Positions 52,035-61,085 of a stretch of 64,000 bases of DNA are shown piece by piece. The notes beneath the pieces are model-generated. The model saw only the letters and a program-made list of their open reading frames with translations. It did not search any database and had not been told where the DNA came from. The number at the start of each line of letters is the position of its first letter. Positions within the stretch are counted from its first letter, which is position 1. The stretch spans positions 1 through 64,000 of the forward strand of contig WBUL01000001.1 of the NCBI GenBank assembly GCA_008933735.1, given 5' to 3'. The DNA comes from Anaerolineae bacterium (GTDB lineage: Bacteria > Chloroflexota > Anaerolineae > Aggregatilineales > J027). Both the position numbers and the translations under genes were made by a program.

Positions 52035-52935
52035 GTTTTTGCAGCCACACCACCGTTGTCTTGTACAATCGCAGTCGGCTGGCAATATCAACTGCAAGTA
52101 CCCCCAAAAACTGTCTGATTTCCGCCGTATTCAGGCCAAAGGCGGGCAAAACAAGGGGTGGATGAATAACAGTAAACCCATTTTGCCGCGCAAAAAATCG
52201 TAAACTGGACGGAGTGAAGGTGTTAATGTGCTCAAGTGGCATGGTCGGCATCTCGGAGATTGTCCAGTTGCCGCTTTCGATACGCTGCACGACTTTCGCC
52301 CCATCCGGCACGGCAATACGCAAAATGCCCCCCGGTTTCAACCATTGATAGCAGCTTTTCAGTGCTTCGTGCGGCTCAGGGAGATGCTCAAACACCTGCT
52401 CCGCGTTGATGAAATGATACGCTTCTGGCTGAATATCAGCAGAGGTAACGACCTTCAGGCCATTGCGTTGAGCGTATTCCACACGGCTGGGAGAAAGTTC
52501 GAGCCCTTCCACCTGCATACCAAAGGCTCTTGCCATCAGCAGCCAAGTACCCCATCCCATCCCAAAATCCAGAACTCGAATTTCATGTGGCGGCCTGGGA
52601 ACTGCCCGAATAATCTGGGCACACTGACGGGCATACCCGATTCGCACAGGTAGTGGTGCAGCGAATTTTTTCTGGAAGCTGCCTTCGGTGCGTATCCACT
52701 GCTCATACAACAGATCCATCCCTGTATCGTCCAGAATCTCGTGTTGAAACAGGGAACCGCAACACAAACACTGTGCCAGAATATACCGTCCGCCCGTAAG
52801 CTCCGGGATGGTGCCTCCGTAGTAACTTTTGAGGTAGGTGGCAACAGGCGTCTCGGTCAGCGCCATGTCAATGAGGATTTTTTCGCTGGCCGCGCCGCAA
52901 ATCGGGCAGGCTGATCGAGTAACAAAGCTCACCAT
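52021..52935 (-). CDS. Class I SAM methyltransferase with N-terminal zinc-ribbon-like cysteines
   Basis: A 304-aa protein. The N-terminus carries CPICG (about 9-13) and a second CLCCG pair (about 57-61), probably binding zinc, as in C-methyltransferases acting on sugars and in methylases with a hypothetical zinc domain. The Rossmann-type SAM site is VLDFGMGWGTWLLMARAFG (about 121-139), then VEGLELSPSRVEYA and FINAEQVFEHLPEP. Substrate unknown. Its ATG overlaps the amidase stop by one base (TGATG), so the two are cotranslated. Confidence 0.85.
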   Translation of the reverse strand: MVSFVTRSACPICGAASEKILIDMALTETPVATYLKSYYGGTIPELTGGRYILAQCLCCGSLFQHEILDDTGMDLLYEQWIRTEGSFQKKFAAPLPVRIGYARQCAQIIRAVPRPPHEIRVLDFGMGWGTWLLMARAFGMQVEGLELSPSRVEYAQRNGLKVVTSADIQPEAYHFINAEQVFEHLPEPHEALKSCYQWLKPGGILRIAVPDGAKVVQRIESGNWTISEMPTMPLEHINTFTPSSLRFFARQNGFTVIHPPLVLPAFGLNTAEIRQFLGVLAVDIASRLRLYKTTVVWLQKPNAG

Positions 52936-53810
52936 CAGCGCCCGTTAATCCCATTTTGCATGACGATGCGATTCATTTCGTGAATGAGTAAATCCGGGCG
53001 CTCATCGCGCAGAAGGGGCAAACGGGCGCGAGTGCGCCGTAAATCATTGAGGTCAATCGTATACATCAGGAGAGTTTCTTCAAAATACGGCCCGTGTACC
53101 AGTTCCACACCATCCGGAGAAATCAAGGTACTGCCGCCCCCAAAATTGACCCCATCTTCAAAACCGACCCGATTGCATTGGATCACATAATTGGTGAACA
53201 ACCCCGCATAGGCCTGACTCACCATTTCAATCCAGCTAGAGGTTGCTAATTTTTCCTCTTTACCCAGACCGCGCCCAGGGCTGGCATTGATGAAAATTAA
53301 AACGTCAGCCCCGTCCATCCACAACACATAAGGCGGCGAAACATGCCAGAAATCCTCGCAAATGAGCATTCCAACCCGCCCATAAAAAGTATCAAATGCC
53401 CGCAGCGAACTGCCGGTTGCGAAGAATTTTTTATCCTCGAACATGGTGTAATCTGGTAAATAAACTTTCCGATGAACATGCAGCACATCACCCCGGCTGA
53501 GATACGCGGCGGAAATATAAAACCGTCCCCGGCTGTCTTCTTCGACAAATCCAACGACTGCCTCCAGTTGCAGCTCTTTGCTTTTTTTGAGCAGCGGCCC
53601 AAACACCGGATCATCAGGAGTCGGTTTAGAAGCCAATTCCGCCACCAGATCACGCAGATAATAGCCCGTCAGGGAAAGCTCCGGGAATACAATCAACTGA
53701 CCGCCCTGCTGGGCAAAGTCATCCATCAGTTGCAGGTGTTTTTGCAGATTACACGGAATATCGCCCAGTTTAGGGTATATCTGTGCCATGCCCACCGTGA
53801 GTTTTGTCAT
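52935..53810 (-). CDS. Nitrilase-superfamily amidase resembling the glutaminase domain of NAD synthetase
   Basis: A 291-aa carbon-nitrogen hydrolase. The catalytic triad is clear: Glu44 in VFPELSLTGY, Lys115 in HRKVYLPDYTMFEDKKFF and Cys151 in MLICEDFWH. The last two are most like the N-terminal amidase of glutamine-dependent NAD synthetase, but the synthetase half is missing and the frame ends with a short tail. It probably hydrolyses an amide and may supply ammonia or deamidate a small metabolite; this is inference. It is first in a two-gene unit with the methyltransferase. Confidence 0.88.
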   Translation of the reverse strand: MTKLTVGMAQIYPKLGDIPCNLQKHLQLMDDFAQQGGQLIVFPELSLTGYYLRDLVAELASKPTPDDPVFGPLLKKSKELQLEAVVGFVEEDSRGRFYISAAYLSRGDVLHVHRKVYLPDYTMFEDKKFFATGSSLRAFDTFYGRVGMLICEDFWHVSPPYVLWMDGADVLIFINASPGRGLGKEEKLATSSWIEMVSQAYAGLFTNYVIQCNRVGFEDGVNFGGGSTLISPDGVELVHGPYFEETLLMYTIDLNDLRRTRARLPLLRDERPDLLIHEMNRIVMQNGINGR

Positions 53811-53871
53811 GGAATATCCTTTCTGCTGATTCCTATTTTGCAGTCACTTCTTAAATCTCAACAGGGACAGC

Positions 53872-53901
53872 TTGCGACCAATGCCGGATTTCGGCTACAT
53901 T
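53872..53901 (+). promoter_or_regulatory. Candidate promoter of the 3-hydroxyacyl-CoA dehydrogenase pair
   Basis: TTGCGA (53872-53877), 18-base spacer, TACATT (53896-53901). The ATG at 53908 follows the -10 by 6 bases and no ribosome site is visible, which suggests a leaderless mRNA. Confidence 0.5.
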
Positions 53902-53907
53902 TAGCTT

Positions 53908-54756
53908 ATGAATATCGCGGTGATTGGGGCAAACACCATCGGGTCCGGAGTCGCGCATGTGGCCGCGTTGGGCGATCATATGGTGGCTCTTTACGACCTG
54001 AACCCGGCCATTTTAAAGACAGCCCAGGAACGGATTGCCCGCAATCTGGATAAGGGCGTCAGCCTGGGCAAACATACCCCTGAAGAGGCCGCTAAAGCCA
54101 AGGCCGCCATTCTCCCTACCACCCAGCTTGAAAACTGTGCCGAAGCTGATTTTATCATCGAGGTTGGGCCGGAAAAACTGGACATCAAAAAAAAACTGGC
54201 AGAAAAGCTGGACAGTATGACCCCTGAACGGGTGATTTACGCTACCCACACCGAGTCGATCAGCCTGACGGTCATCGCCTCGGCTGCCCAGAGGTTTCCG
54301 GGGCGGGTCGTCGGAATGCACTTCTTTGATCCGGTACATATTGTTAAGCAGGTGGAAGTGGTCCGGGCCGACCAGAGTACCCAGACTGCAATTGATCAGG
54401 CGGTGTTGCTGGCACGAACCATGGAAAAAGAAGTCATTGTCGTGCGTGATACACCGGGTTTTTTAGTTAATCGGGTGGCACAGGTGTATACGCGGGAAGC
54501 CCTGTATTTGCTTGGTGAAGGCCATGTCGATGCAGAAACCATTGACCGTCTGATGGTTTCTCTGGATTTCCGGCAGGGGCCGTTTCAGTGGGTGGATACC
54601 TTAGGAATCGATACGCATCTAACACAGATGGAACAGCTTTATCAGGCGACAGGAGAAGCACCGCGTTTTCGTCCCCATCAACTGTTGCGGAAGATGGTGC
54701 GGGCAAACCGCTTAGGCCGCAAAACCAAACAGGGATTCCATAAATACGATGAGTAA
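53908..54756 (+). CDS. 3-hydroxyacyl-CoA dehydrogenase family protein
   Basis: A 282-aa protein of the 3HCDH family, which oxidises 3-hydroxyacyl-CoA with NAD in beta-oxidation or butyrate-type pathways. The NAD fold starts MNIAVIGANTIGSGVAHVAA; the usual GAGxMG is GANTIG. The catalytic area is GMHFFDPVHIVKQVEVV, where the His is kept and the classical FFNP asparagine is Asp. RDTPGFLVNRV begins the C-terminal domain, and MLRKMVRANRLGRKTKQGFHKY is the usual ending. The length is normal. Activity is likely but the substitutions leave the substrate open. It overlaps the next gene by 8 bases. Confidence 0.85.
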   Translation: MNIAVIGANTIGSGVAHVAALGDHMVALYDLNPAILKTAQERIARNLDKGVSLGKHTPEEAAKAKAAILPTTQLENCAEADFIIEVGPEKLDIKKKLAEKLDSMTPERVIYATHTESISLTVIASAAQRFPGRVVGMHFFDPVHIVKQVEVVRADQSTQTAIDQAVLLARTMEKEVIVVRDTPGFLVNRVAQVYTREALYLLGEGHVDAETIDRLMVSLDFRQGPFQWVDTLGIDTHLTQMEQLYQATGEAPRFRPHQLLRKMVRANRLGRKTKQGFHKYDE

Positions 54757-55528
54757 GCGCGTTCTGTTGGTTGGGGAACCCCCTTTCATTGATACACTCT
54801 CCAACCTATGCACAACGCATGGTTTTAAGCTGACCGTTTATGACAGCGCCGATCTCGACGACCAGGACATCCTCGATCAGATGGTCAAAGATGCGACCAA
54901 ATGCGATATTTTCCTGGAAAGTCTGAATGAGTCTTCTGCCAGTAAACTCTGGTTGATTGAAGGTGTGGAACCTAACCTGCGTGAAAATACACCTATTCTG
55001 ACCCATGCCCTGTGTGCCAGCGCGACAGAAGTAGCAAGCTGGTGTGAATTATCAGAGCGGGTGGTAGGCTACAGCCTCTTGCCGCCTGTCCATGTCCCCG
55101 GTCTGGTTGAGTTTGCCCCCTCGATGCAGGCTGATTTTCAAAGTGTGACCCTGGCAAAGGATTTTCTTGAAAAACTGGGGTTGGAAACCGTGCGGGTGCC
55201 GGACGCGCCAGGATTGGTACGCGCCCGAATCGTGTTCAGCCTGATCAACGAAGCAGTGCTGGCGCTGGATGAAAAGGTCGCCTCGGCAGAGGATATTGAT
55301 AAAGCACTGAAAACGGCTACCTATTACCCGCGTGGGCCGCTGGAGTGGGCAGATGAGATTGGGCTGGATGTCATTATGGCGACATTAACGGCCATGCGGG
55401 ATTTCTGGGGGGAGGAACGCTACCATCCTGCGCCGCTGCTCAAGCAAAAAGTTCGGGCCGGGCAGCTTGGTAAAAAAGTCGGGCGCGGCTTTTTTATTGA
55501 AGCGGCAATGGAACCCTCGGATAGTTAA
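54749..55528 (+). CDS. Degenerate 3-hydroxyacyl-CoA dehydrogenase paralogue
   Basis: A 259-aa protein. The C-terminal 3HCDH domain is well kept (DAPGLVRARIVFSLINEAVLALDEKVASAEDIDKALKTATYYPRGPLEWADEIGLDV, then LKQKVRAGQLGKKVGRGFF). The N-terminal half has lost the NAD fold signature: it begins SKRVLLVGEPPFIDTLSN with no GxGxxG. It also lacks the catalytic His (GYSLLPPVHV where HFFNP-type motifs stand). It therefore looks non-catalytic. Overlap with the intact paralogue suggests a heteromeric partner or regulatory subunit. Confidence 0.85.
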   Translation: MSKRVLLVGEPPFIDTLSNLCTTHGFKLTVYDSADLDDQDILDQMVKDATKCDIFLESLNESSASKLWLIEGVEPNLRENTPILTHALCASATEVASWCELSERVVGYSLLPPVHVPGLVEFAPSMQADFQSVTLAKDFLEKLGLETVRVPDAPGLVRARIVFSLINEAVLALDEKVASAEDIDKALKTATYYPRGPLEWADEIGLDVIMATLTAMRDFWGEERYHPAPLLKQKVRAGQLGKKVGRGFFIEAAMEPSDS

Positions 55529-56250
55529 GGCTTTTTCCCCCAATGTACGGCTATTGTGCCGAACATGAAGCGTTTATACTGCACATTTTGAAAACCAGCG
55601 GTTTGCATCAAAACGGCAAAATCATCCGGCGTTTTAAAGCGCATGGTACTCTCCGGCAGATAGGTATAAGCGTCTGGATCACTGGCAATGAGATGGCCGA
55701 GAGTCGGAATTACGTACTTCAGATGAAACACAATGAACGGCTTCAGCAAATTGTCAGGCGGCGGCGTAGTGTCTAGTGTCGCCATCACACCGCCGGGTTT
55801 AAGAATGCGATACTGTTCGGCGAGGGCGCGGTCAATAGCTGGCACATTGCGGAACAAATACCCGCTGACAATGGCGTCAAAAGAATGATCAGGAAAAGCC
55901 AGATTCAGGGCATCTGCTCCTGACCAAGCCACCCGGTCTCCGGATGGGCGTCGTTTCCCCACCTGCATCATAGGCAGCGCAAAATCGCCTGCTACAACCA
56001 GCGCATCAGTATATTTTCGCCGCACCTCAAACGCAATATCCCCCGTACCAGAGGCGATGTCCAGCACTTTGGCCTTTTGGGGCAGATTCAACTGCTCCAC
56101 CATAAACCGACGCCAGCGCATGTCTTGCCCGAAGGTCATCAAGCGATTCATCAAGTCGTAGCGGTGAGCAATGCGACCAAACATCGCCTGCACATCCGAG
56201 GAGGATTTGTAACCCTTGTTCATTTTTTTACTGGTTTCATCGGTCATCAT
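55525..56250 (-). CDS. menG: Demethylmenaquinone methyltransferase
   Basis: A 241-aa UbiE/MenG family methyltransferase that adds the last methyl group in menaquinone synthesis. Signature regions are VQAMFGRIAHRYDLMNRLMTFGQDMRWRR (about 19-47), SAM-binding VLDIASGTGDIAFEVRRKY (about 63-81), FPDHSFDAIVSGYLFRNVPAIDRALAE (about 119-145), and LKPGGVMATLDTTPP with KYVIPTLGHLIASDPDAYTYLPES. It supplies the quinone expected for the bc complex encoded elsewhere in the window. Its stop overlaps the neighbouring stop on the other strand (TTAA). Confidence 0.93.
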   Translation of the reverse strand: MMTDETSKKMNKGYKSSSDVQAMFGRIAHRYDLMNRLMTFGQDMRWRRFMVEQLNLPQKAKVLDIASGTGDIAFEVRRKYTDALVVAGDFALPMMQVGKRRPSGDRVAWSGADALNLAFPDHSFDAIVSGYLFRNVPAIDRALAEQYRILKPGGVMATLDTTPPPDNLLKPFIVFHLKYVIPTLGHLIASDPDAYTYLPESTMRFKTPDDFAVLMQTAGFQNVQYKRFMFGTIAVHWGKKP

Positions 56251-56261
56251 ATTTGGGGCGA

Positions 56262-56582
56262 TTATGGCTGGGGAGGTGTATCGTCTTCAAACACATCCAC
56301 AAAAATAAGCTCGACCAGATTGCCTGCAAATTGCATCAGATTCTGCCCAGCGGCCACACCCTCTGGCGACCGCATCGCCACATCCAGTGCCTGAAAATCC
56401 TCAAAATACAGTTCAAGAAACCGGTAATAGGGTGAACTGCCTGCTGGCCCCCCCAGCACAACATTCGCCTGCCGCCGGATAATGCCTGGGAGTTTTTCCA
56501 GCAGGGCAAGGTTGGCGCTGTAATTTTGCTCAAAATCAGGAATGTAATCAGGCTTTTTGTAGAGAATCACCAGTTTGACCAT
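56262..56582 (-). CDS. EthD-family protein
   Basis: A 106-aa dimeric ferredoxin-like barrel protein of the EthD type (VKLVILYKKPDYIPDFEQNYSANLALLEKLPGIIRRQANVVL...YYRFLELYFEDFQALDVAMRSPEG). EthD proteins bind or process small organic substrates, but the reaction is usually unknown. It lies between the M23 gene (3-base gap) and menG (11-base gap), so it is in their operon. Confidence 0.85.
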   Translation of the reverse strand: MVKLVILYKKPDYIPDFEQNYSANLALLEKLPGIIRRQANVVLGGPAGSSPYYRFLELYFEDFQALDVAMRSPEGVAAGQNLMQFAGNLVELIFVDVFEDDTPPQP

Positions 56583-56585
56583 CGG

Positions 56586-57500
56586 TTACCGCCTTGCGAC
56601 CAGAATACTGTCAGCCGCTTCCGGGATAGTGAAATTTAAGAACTGCGGCGGATCTACCCAAAACCCATTCACGGTCAACTCAAAGTGCATATGAGCACCC
56701 TGCACACGTCCGGTTGCGCCAACAGTGCCTATAATGTCTCCTGCAACCACGCGCTGACCGGGCACCACGTAAATTTCGTTCAGATGGGAATATCCGGTCA
56801 TCACCCCCCACCCATGATCTATCACGACATGATTACCACGAATTGGAAGGCGCTGAGCAAACACCACCACTCCGGTACCGGATGCCATCACGCTTTCGCC
56901 CAATCCCGCCCGATAATCAACGCCTGTATGACGGCTCTCTAAAGCGCCGTTGTTATAAGTGCGAATCCCGCCAAAAGATGAAATCTGCGGCCCCATCACC
57001 GGAAGTTGCAGCGCACCTGTCCAATATTTTTGCTCGGTGCGGCGGCTGTAAATACGTACCATCAAATTCAGCTCTTCGCGGTTAAGGTCAGGATTCAGGA
57101 GATCCTCCTGCCCGTAGGGGATGGGAATATCCTGGTAGTCAAAGCTGCCCCACACAATGGAAACCGTGTCGCGCTGAGGCGGGTAGGCTGTTTCACCTGC
57201 CCAGGTATACACGTCTACCGGAATGTCACCGCCGCGTGTCGCACTCATATCAGCTACCAGAAAACCGATCCAGTCTCCTTCATTGGTGCGGTACATTGGC
57301 AGCACATCGCCCTGGAAAAGTACCTGCATCCGGGTAATATCCCCTGGTGCGACCACACGGATAATTCCGGTGCGCCCCTGTTGAATTTCTTTAGGTTGAA
57401 TTTGAATAAGCAGATTGACCTGCTGGGCAGCGGATGGCCTCGGAATAGCGAAAATACCTGTCATCAGCACGACAATAAACACGAAAAATCTGAACCACAT
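56586..57500 (-). CDS. Secreted M23 (LytM-type) metallopeptidase
   Basis: A 304-aa exported protein. ATG 57500 follows GAGGA; a TTG start at 57518 would add six residues. The N-terminal signal (MWFRFFVFIVVLMTGIFAIPRPSAAQ) is followed by a beta-rich region and a LytM domain (about 190-290). Zinc ligands HTGVD and GAHMHFEL (HxH) are both present, as is the core YRAGLGESVMASGTG...GYSHLNEIYVVPGQRV. Such enzymes cut peptide bridges in peptidoglycan. It is first in a unit with EthD and menG. Confidence 0.9.
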   Translation of the reverse strand: MWFRFFVFIVVLMTGIFAIPRPSAAQQVNLLIQIQPKEIQQGRTGIIRVVAPGDITRMQVLFQGDVLPMYRTNEGDWIGFLVADMSATRGGDIPVDVYTWAGETAYPPQRDTVSIVWGSFDYQDIPIPYGQEDLLNPDLNREELNLMVRIYSRRTEQKYWTGALQLPVMGPQISSFGGIRTYNNGALESRHTGVDYRAGLGESVMASGTGVVVFAQRLPIRGNHVVIDHGWGVMTGYSHLNEIYVVPGQRVVAGDIIGTVGATGRVQGAHMHFELTVNGFWVDPPQFLNFTIPEAADSILVARR

Positions 57501-57603
57501 ACGATCCTCAAGAGACAAGCCATGTCAGTATAGCGTCTGAATCGAAAATGGTAAACGTGTTATATTAGTAGCATCCATTGAGATATTTGCAGGGTAACAC
57601 AGC

Positions 57604-59472
57604 ATGAGCCAACATTCCTACTATGTTAATCCGCGTCCCGCATCTGACGGCATGAACCCGTGGATCCTGCGAACGATTCTGCTGATGGGGACGGGTTTTC
57701 TCCTTCTGTTCTTTACCCTGTTGATTCTGCTGGCAGGTTACCAGTTCATGACTCAGGATCAAATTTACCCCGGTGTGTCGTCGATTTACGGGATTGACAT
57801 CGGCGGAATGACCCGTGCTGAAGCCATTGCTGCACTTCGCAGCCAGCCCAATTACGGTGATGAGGCAGTCTTTGTTTTTCAGTATGGGGATCAGCAGTGG
57901 GAATATACCGGCGAGGAATTGGGCATCCGTTTCGATGTCGAGGCCACTGTCGATGCTGCCTACAGTGTTGGGCGTGATGAGACCTGGCTTGAAAATCTGA
58001 CAGACCAGTTCAGGGCATGGCGCAACGGCGTTCCGGTTGCCCCAGTCATTCAATATAACCAGACACAGGCCGAAACGATTATCCGCTCACTGTCGGAAGA
58101 TTACATCAACCAGCCGGTTATGGATGCGACTCTTATCCTGCAAAACGGGCAGGTCATCAGCACACCGAGTCAGATCGGATTGCAGGTCAACATTGATCAG
58201 ACCATGCAGCTCCTCCAGCAGGAAATTCTGGCGATGAACACCCGCAGCACCATTCAATTGAATGTTGAGGTTGCCCAACCCACGCTTGCCAGCGCTGAGG
58301 AAGCCGCTGACAAAGTTCGGCTGGCTTTAAATGAAGAAGGGGTCAGATTTTTTATTCCAACGGAATATGGCATTGCGGCTGGCCCCTGGATCGCAAAACC
58401 AATATCCATCGAAAACATGATTCGTATTGAGCGTGTGGATAATCCTGACGGCACTGCTTATTATGATGTGTATGTCATTACTGACCACGCCCGCGAATTT
58501 TTAGCTGGACTGAAAGAAGAACTCGACCGAAAACCTAAAAATTCCCGGTTCATCTTTAACGACAGCACGCGCCAATTAGAAGTCATCGAAAGCAGCATCA
58601 ATGGGCTGGGATTGAACATTGACGAAACACTCCGCCTTTTCCCCCAGGCGGTTTTTTCTGCTGATGACCGCAGTGTGCCGCTGGTATTTGACGAAGTAGT
58701 GCCGACCATCAATGACAACGCTACCGCTGCCGAACTCGGCATTACGGAACTGGTGGTTGAAGCAACCACCTATTATTACGGTTCAACATCAGCGCGGCAG
58801 GCAAACATTAAAGTTGCCGCAGAACGCTTTCACGGGATTGTGATCCCCCCCGGTGGTGAATTCTCGTTTAACGACTGGCTGGGGGAAGTCAGCGCGGACG
58901 AAGGATTCGAAGAGGGGCTGATTATCGTTGGCGGGCAGACGATCACGGGTGTAGGCGGCGGGGTGTGCCAGGTTTCCAGTACAGCGTTCCAGGCTGCCTT
59001 TTATGCGGGATTCCCGATTCTGGAACGCTACCCACACGGCTACCGCGTGGGTTACTATGAAGCCGGTGAAGGCCCTGGGATGGATGCAACCGTATATTCC
59101 CCAGTTGTTAATTTTCGCTTTCTCAACGATACCCCCTACCATCTCCTGATCGAAACCTATGTACGTCCAGGAAACAGCACGGTGACATTCAAGTTTTACA
59201 GTACCAGCATGGGGCGGAGAGTCGAAAAAGAGGGGCCGATCATCAAGAATGAAAAGGCTGCCCCACCACCCATTTACCATGCCGACCCCAGCCTTTCTCC
59301 TGGCGAAATCTTTCAGACCGACTATGCGGTGTCCGGTGCGGAAGTGTTTGTCTACCGCACCGTCTACCAGGGGGATGAAATTCTGATTGACCGCGAGGAA
59401 TTTTACAGCAATTACATCCCCTGGCCTGCTCAGTTTAATGTTTCGCCAAGTGATGGGCGCGTGAATGGATAA
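57604..59472 (+). CDS. VanW-family protein with peptidoglycan-binding-like domains
   Basis: A 622-aa membrane-anchored protein. A cytoplasmic stretch (about 1-18) and one helix (about 20-42) precede a repeated domain of the PG_binding_4 type (about 58-330; GIDIGGMTRAEAIAALRSQ, and again VQTPSQIGLQVNIDQTMQLLQQ-like). The VanW core lies at about 395-530 (ANIKVAAERFHGIVIPPGGEFSFNDWLGEVSADEGFEEG...GGGVCQVSSTAFQAAFYAG; YSPVVNFRFLNDTPYHLLIETYV). VanW proteins occur with cell-wall genes; their reaction is not known. The end (SPSDGRVNG) is unremarkable. TTATATT at 57559-57565 could be a -10. Confidence 0.9.
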   Translation: MSQHSYYVNPRPASDGMNPWILRTILLMGTGFLLLFFTLLILLAGYQFMTQDQIYPGVSSIYGIDIGGMTRAEAIAALRSQPNYGDEAVFVFQYGDQQWEYTGEELGIRFDVEATVDAAYSVGRDETWLENLTDQFRAWRNGVPVAPVIQYNQTQAETIIRSLSEDYINQPVMDATLILQNGQVISTPSQIGLQVNIDQTMQLLQQEILAMNTRSTIQLNVEVAQPTLASAEEAADKVRLALNEEGVRFFIPTEYGIAAGPWIAKPISIENMIRIERVDNPDGTAYYDVYVITDHAREFLAGLKEELDRKPKNSRFIFNDSTRQLEVIESSINGLGLNIDETLRLFPQAVFSADDRSVPLVFDEVVPTINDNATAAELGITELVVEATTYYYGSTSARQANIKVAAERFHGIVIPPGGEFSFNDWLGEVSADEGFEEGLIIVGGQTITGVGGGVCQVSSTAFQAAFYAGFPILERYPHGYRVGYYEAGEGPGMDATVYSPVVNFRFLNDTPYHLLIETYVRPGNSTVTFKFYSTSMGRRVEKEGPIIKNEKAAPPPIYHADPSLSPGEIFQTDYAVSGAEVFVYRTVYQGDEILIDREEFYSNYIPWPAQFNVSPSDGRVNG

Positions 59473-59477
59473 GTGGC

Positions 59478-60212
59478 TTAACCACTGAACTTTTGTTGCA
59501 ACCAATCTGTCCAGCGGATTTTGCCATAGGCTTCCTGCGGTACAGTATTCCAGCCGTTGCGATAACCTGCGGAAATTGCGCCAGGAAAGGGAACTTGAAT
59601 GAAGGGCTTGCGCCTGCCCTGAGCGGCCAACCAGGTTTTCGCCAGTTCATCAATACGGTGCACGGAGGGCCCACCTATATTCAGCACGCGGTAGGTGGGT
59701 TTTTCCGAGGCGCACTGCACCAGAAAAGTGGCCACATCTTCTACATCAATCGGTTGAACCTGCCATTTTGCAGGCAGGATTCCTATGGGCAGTGCCATCA
59801 GCTTGCTGAGGATAAGCTCAACAAAAGGGTGGAACTGCGTTGCCCGCACAATTGTCCAGGGAACAGGCGACTGCATAACCAGTTTTTCGACCTCATATTT
59901 GAGCTTATAGTACGGCAGTGGATGTCTATCCACGCCAACAATCGAGACATAGATAAAGTGCTTCACGTAAGGGGCAGCTTCCAGCAGACGGCGTGTACCT
60001 TCCACATCAATCTCACGGGTTTTAGCTGGACTGCTGGCCGCATGGATAATAACCTCCACCCCTTCAACCGCCTCCTGTATACCTTCACCCGTGGCCAGAT
60101 CACTCCTGACCGCGTTTGGGCCCGTTGCGCTGCGGCTGGTAATACGAACCTGCTGGAATTTAGGGGCAAGTGTTTTCCCTAACAATCCGTTTCCACCTGT
60201 AATCAGAATCAT
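59478..60212 (-). CDS. NAD(P)-binding NmrA/atypical SDR protein, probable ECF41 target
   Basis: A 244-aa protein with the NAD(P) loop ILITGGNGLLGKTL (residues 2-15), VEVIIHAASSP and FIYVSIVGVDRHPLPYYKLKYEVEKLV (about 92-118), as in atypical short-chain dehydrogenases that act as redox sensors or epimerases. No classical YxxxK; YYKLK occupies that area. Downstream of an ECF41 sigma gene with a 3-base gap. ECF41 sigma factors are regularly found with oxidoreductase/epimerase genes, so this is the likely regulated enzyme. Substrate unknown. Confidence 0.85.
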   Translation of the reverse strand: MILITGGNGLLGKTLAPKFQQVRITSRSATGPNAVRSDLATGEGIQEAVEGVEVIIHAASSPAKTREIDVEGTRRLLEAAPYVKHFIYVSIVGVDRHPLPYYKLKYEVEKLVMQSPVPWTIVRATQFHPFVELILSKLMALPIGILPAKWQVQPIDVEDVATFLVQCASEKPTYRVLNIGGPSVHRIDELAKTWLAAQGRRKPFIQVPFPGAISAGYRNGWNTVPQEAYGKIRWTDWLQQKFSG

Positions 60213-60215
60213 GGT

Positions 60216-61085
60216 TTATTCCTCCCTGGGAATATGTTTCAATTTGGCGGGATTCATGATGTTGTAGATGTTCTGAATGCGGCCATCAACAATGTGCAAA
60301 GCCATTACGCTGAACGGCTTTTCGCCGCGATAACTCACCAGGCCAAGCTGCCCGTTAATCAGCCCAAACTTCAGCTTCAGATCGGACGGCATCGCTTTAA
60401 GAATGTTCAGCAAATACACGGCAACATTTCTTGCCCCTCTCACAGGCTTGCGTGCTGCGTGGGTGATTGTTCCGCCGCTGTCTGTTTGCAGGACAATATC
60501 CTCCGCCAGAAGCACCAGCAGCCCGTCCATATCGCCGCTGATGCAGGTCTGTAAAAACTGCATGGTCAGTTTTTCCTGCTGCTCTCGCGTGGCAGTAAAC
60601 CGCGCTTTTTCTGCCTGCAAACGCTGTTGAGCACGGCTGACAATCTGACGGCAGGCGGCCTCATCTTTGCTGACCATACGGCTGATGTCGGCATAGTCAT
60701 AATCGAACACCTTTCGCAGCAAAAATACAGCACGTTCAATAGGAGAAAGGCTTTCCAGCAGCACCAGAAAAGCCATCGAAACCGACTCGGACAGTGCAAT
60801 AATATCGTCCGGTTTAGCGCCAGTTTGCGAGACAAGCGGTTCGGGCAGCCAGGGGCCGATATATGCTTCCCGCCGCACTCTTGCTGAAGTCAGGAAATTG
60901 ATGCACAGATTGGTGACAGTGGTCGTCAGGTAGGCTTTTGGGGACTCTATCCCCTCAACATCCTGCCAGCGCAGATACGCTTCCTGCACCATGTCTTCAG
61001 CATCCATTACACTGCCCAGCATGTCGTAGGCGATTGTAAACAGCAAGGGGCGAATCCCATTGAAAATCTCAGCTTTATCCATCAT
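60216..61085 (-). CDS. ECF41-type RNA polymerase sigma factor
   Basis: A 289-aa extracytoplasmic-function sigma factor of group ECF41. The sigma-2 region lies at about 5-72 (IAYDMLGSVMDAEDMVQEAYLRWQ), and WLPEP (79-83), the hallmark between regions 2 and 4, is present. Sigma-4 (about 105-165) has SPIERAVFLLRKVFDYDYADISRMVSKDEAACRQIVSRAQQRL. The C-terminal SnoaL-like extension has DSGGT (family DGGG-type) and NPAKL (family NPDKL-type), which control activity without a separate anti-sigma factor. ATG 61085 overlaps the upstream gene as ATGA. A matching promoter lies at 61516-61542. Confidence 0.95.
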   Translation of the reverse strand: MMDKAEIFNGIRPLLFTIAYDMLGSVMDAEDMVQEAYLRWQDVEGIESPKAYLTTTVTNLCINFLTSARVRREAYIGPWLPEPLVSQTGAKPDDIIALSESVSMAFLVLLESLSPIERAVFLLRKVFDYDYADISRMVSKDEAACRQIVSRAQQRLQAEKARFTATREQQEKLTMQFLQTCISGDMDGLLVLLAEDIVLQTDSGGTITHAARKPVRGARNVAVYLLNILKAMPSDLKLKFGLINGQLGLVSYRGEKPFSVMALHIVDGRIQNIYNIMNPAKLKHIPREE

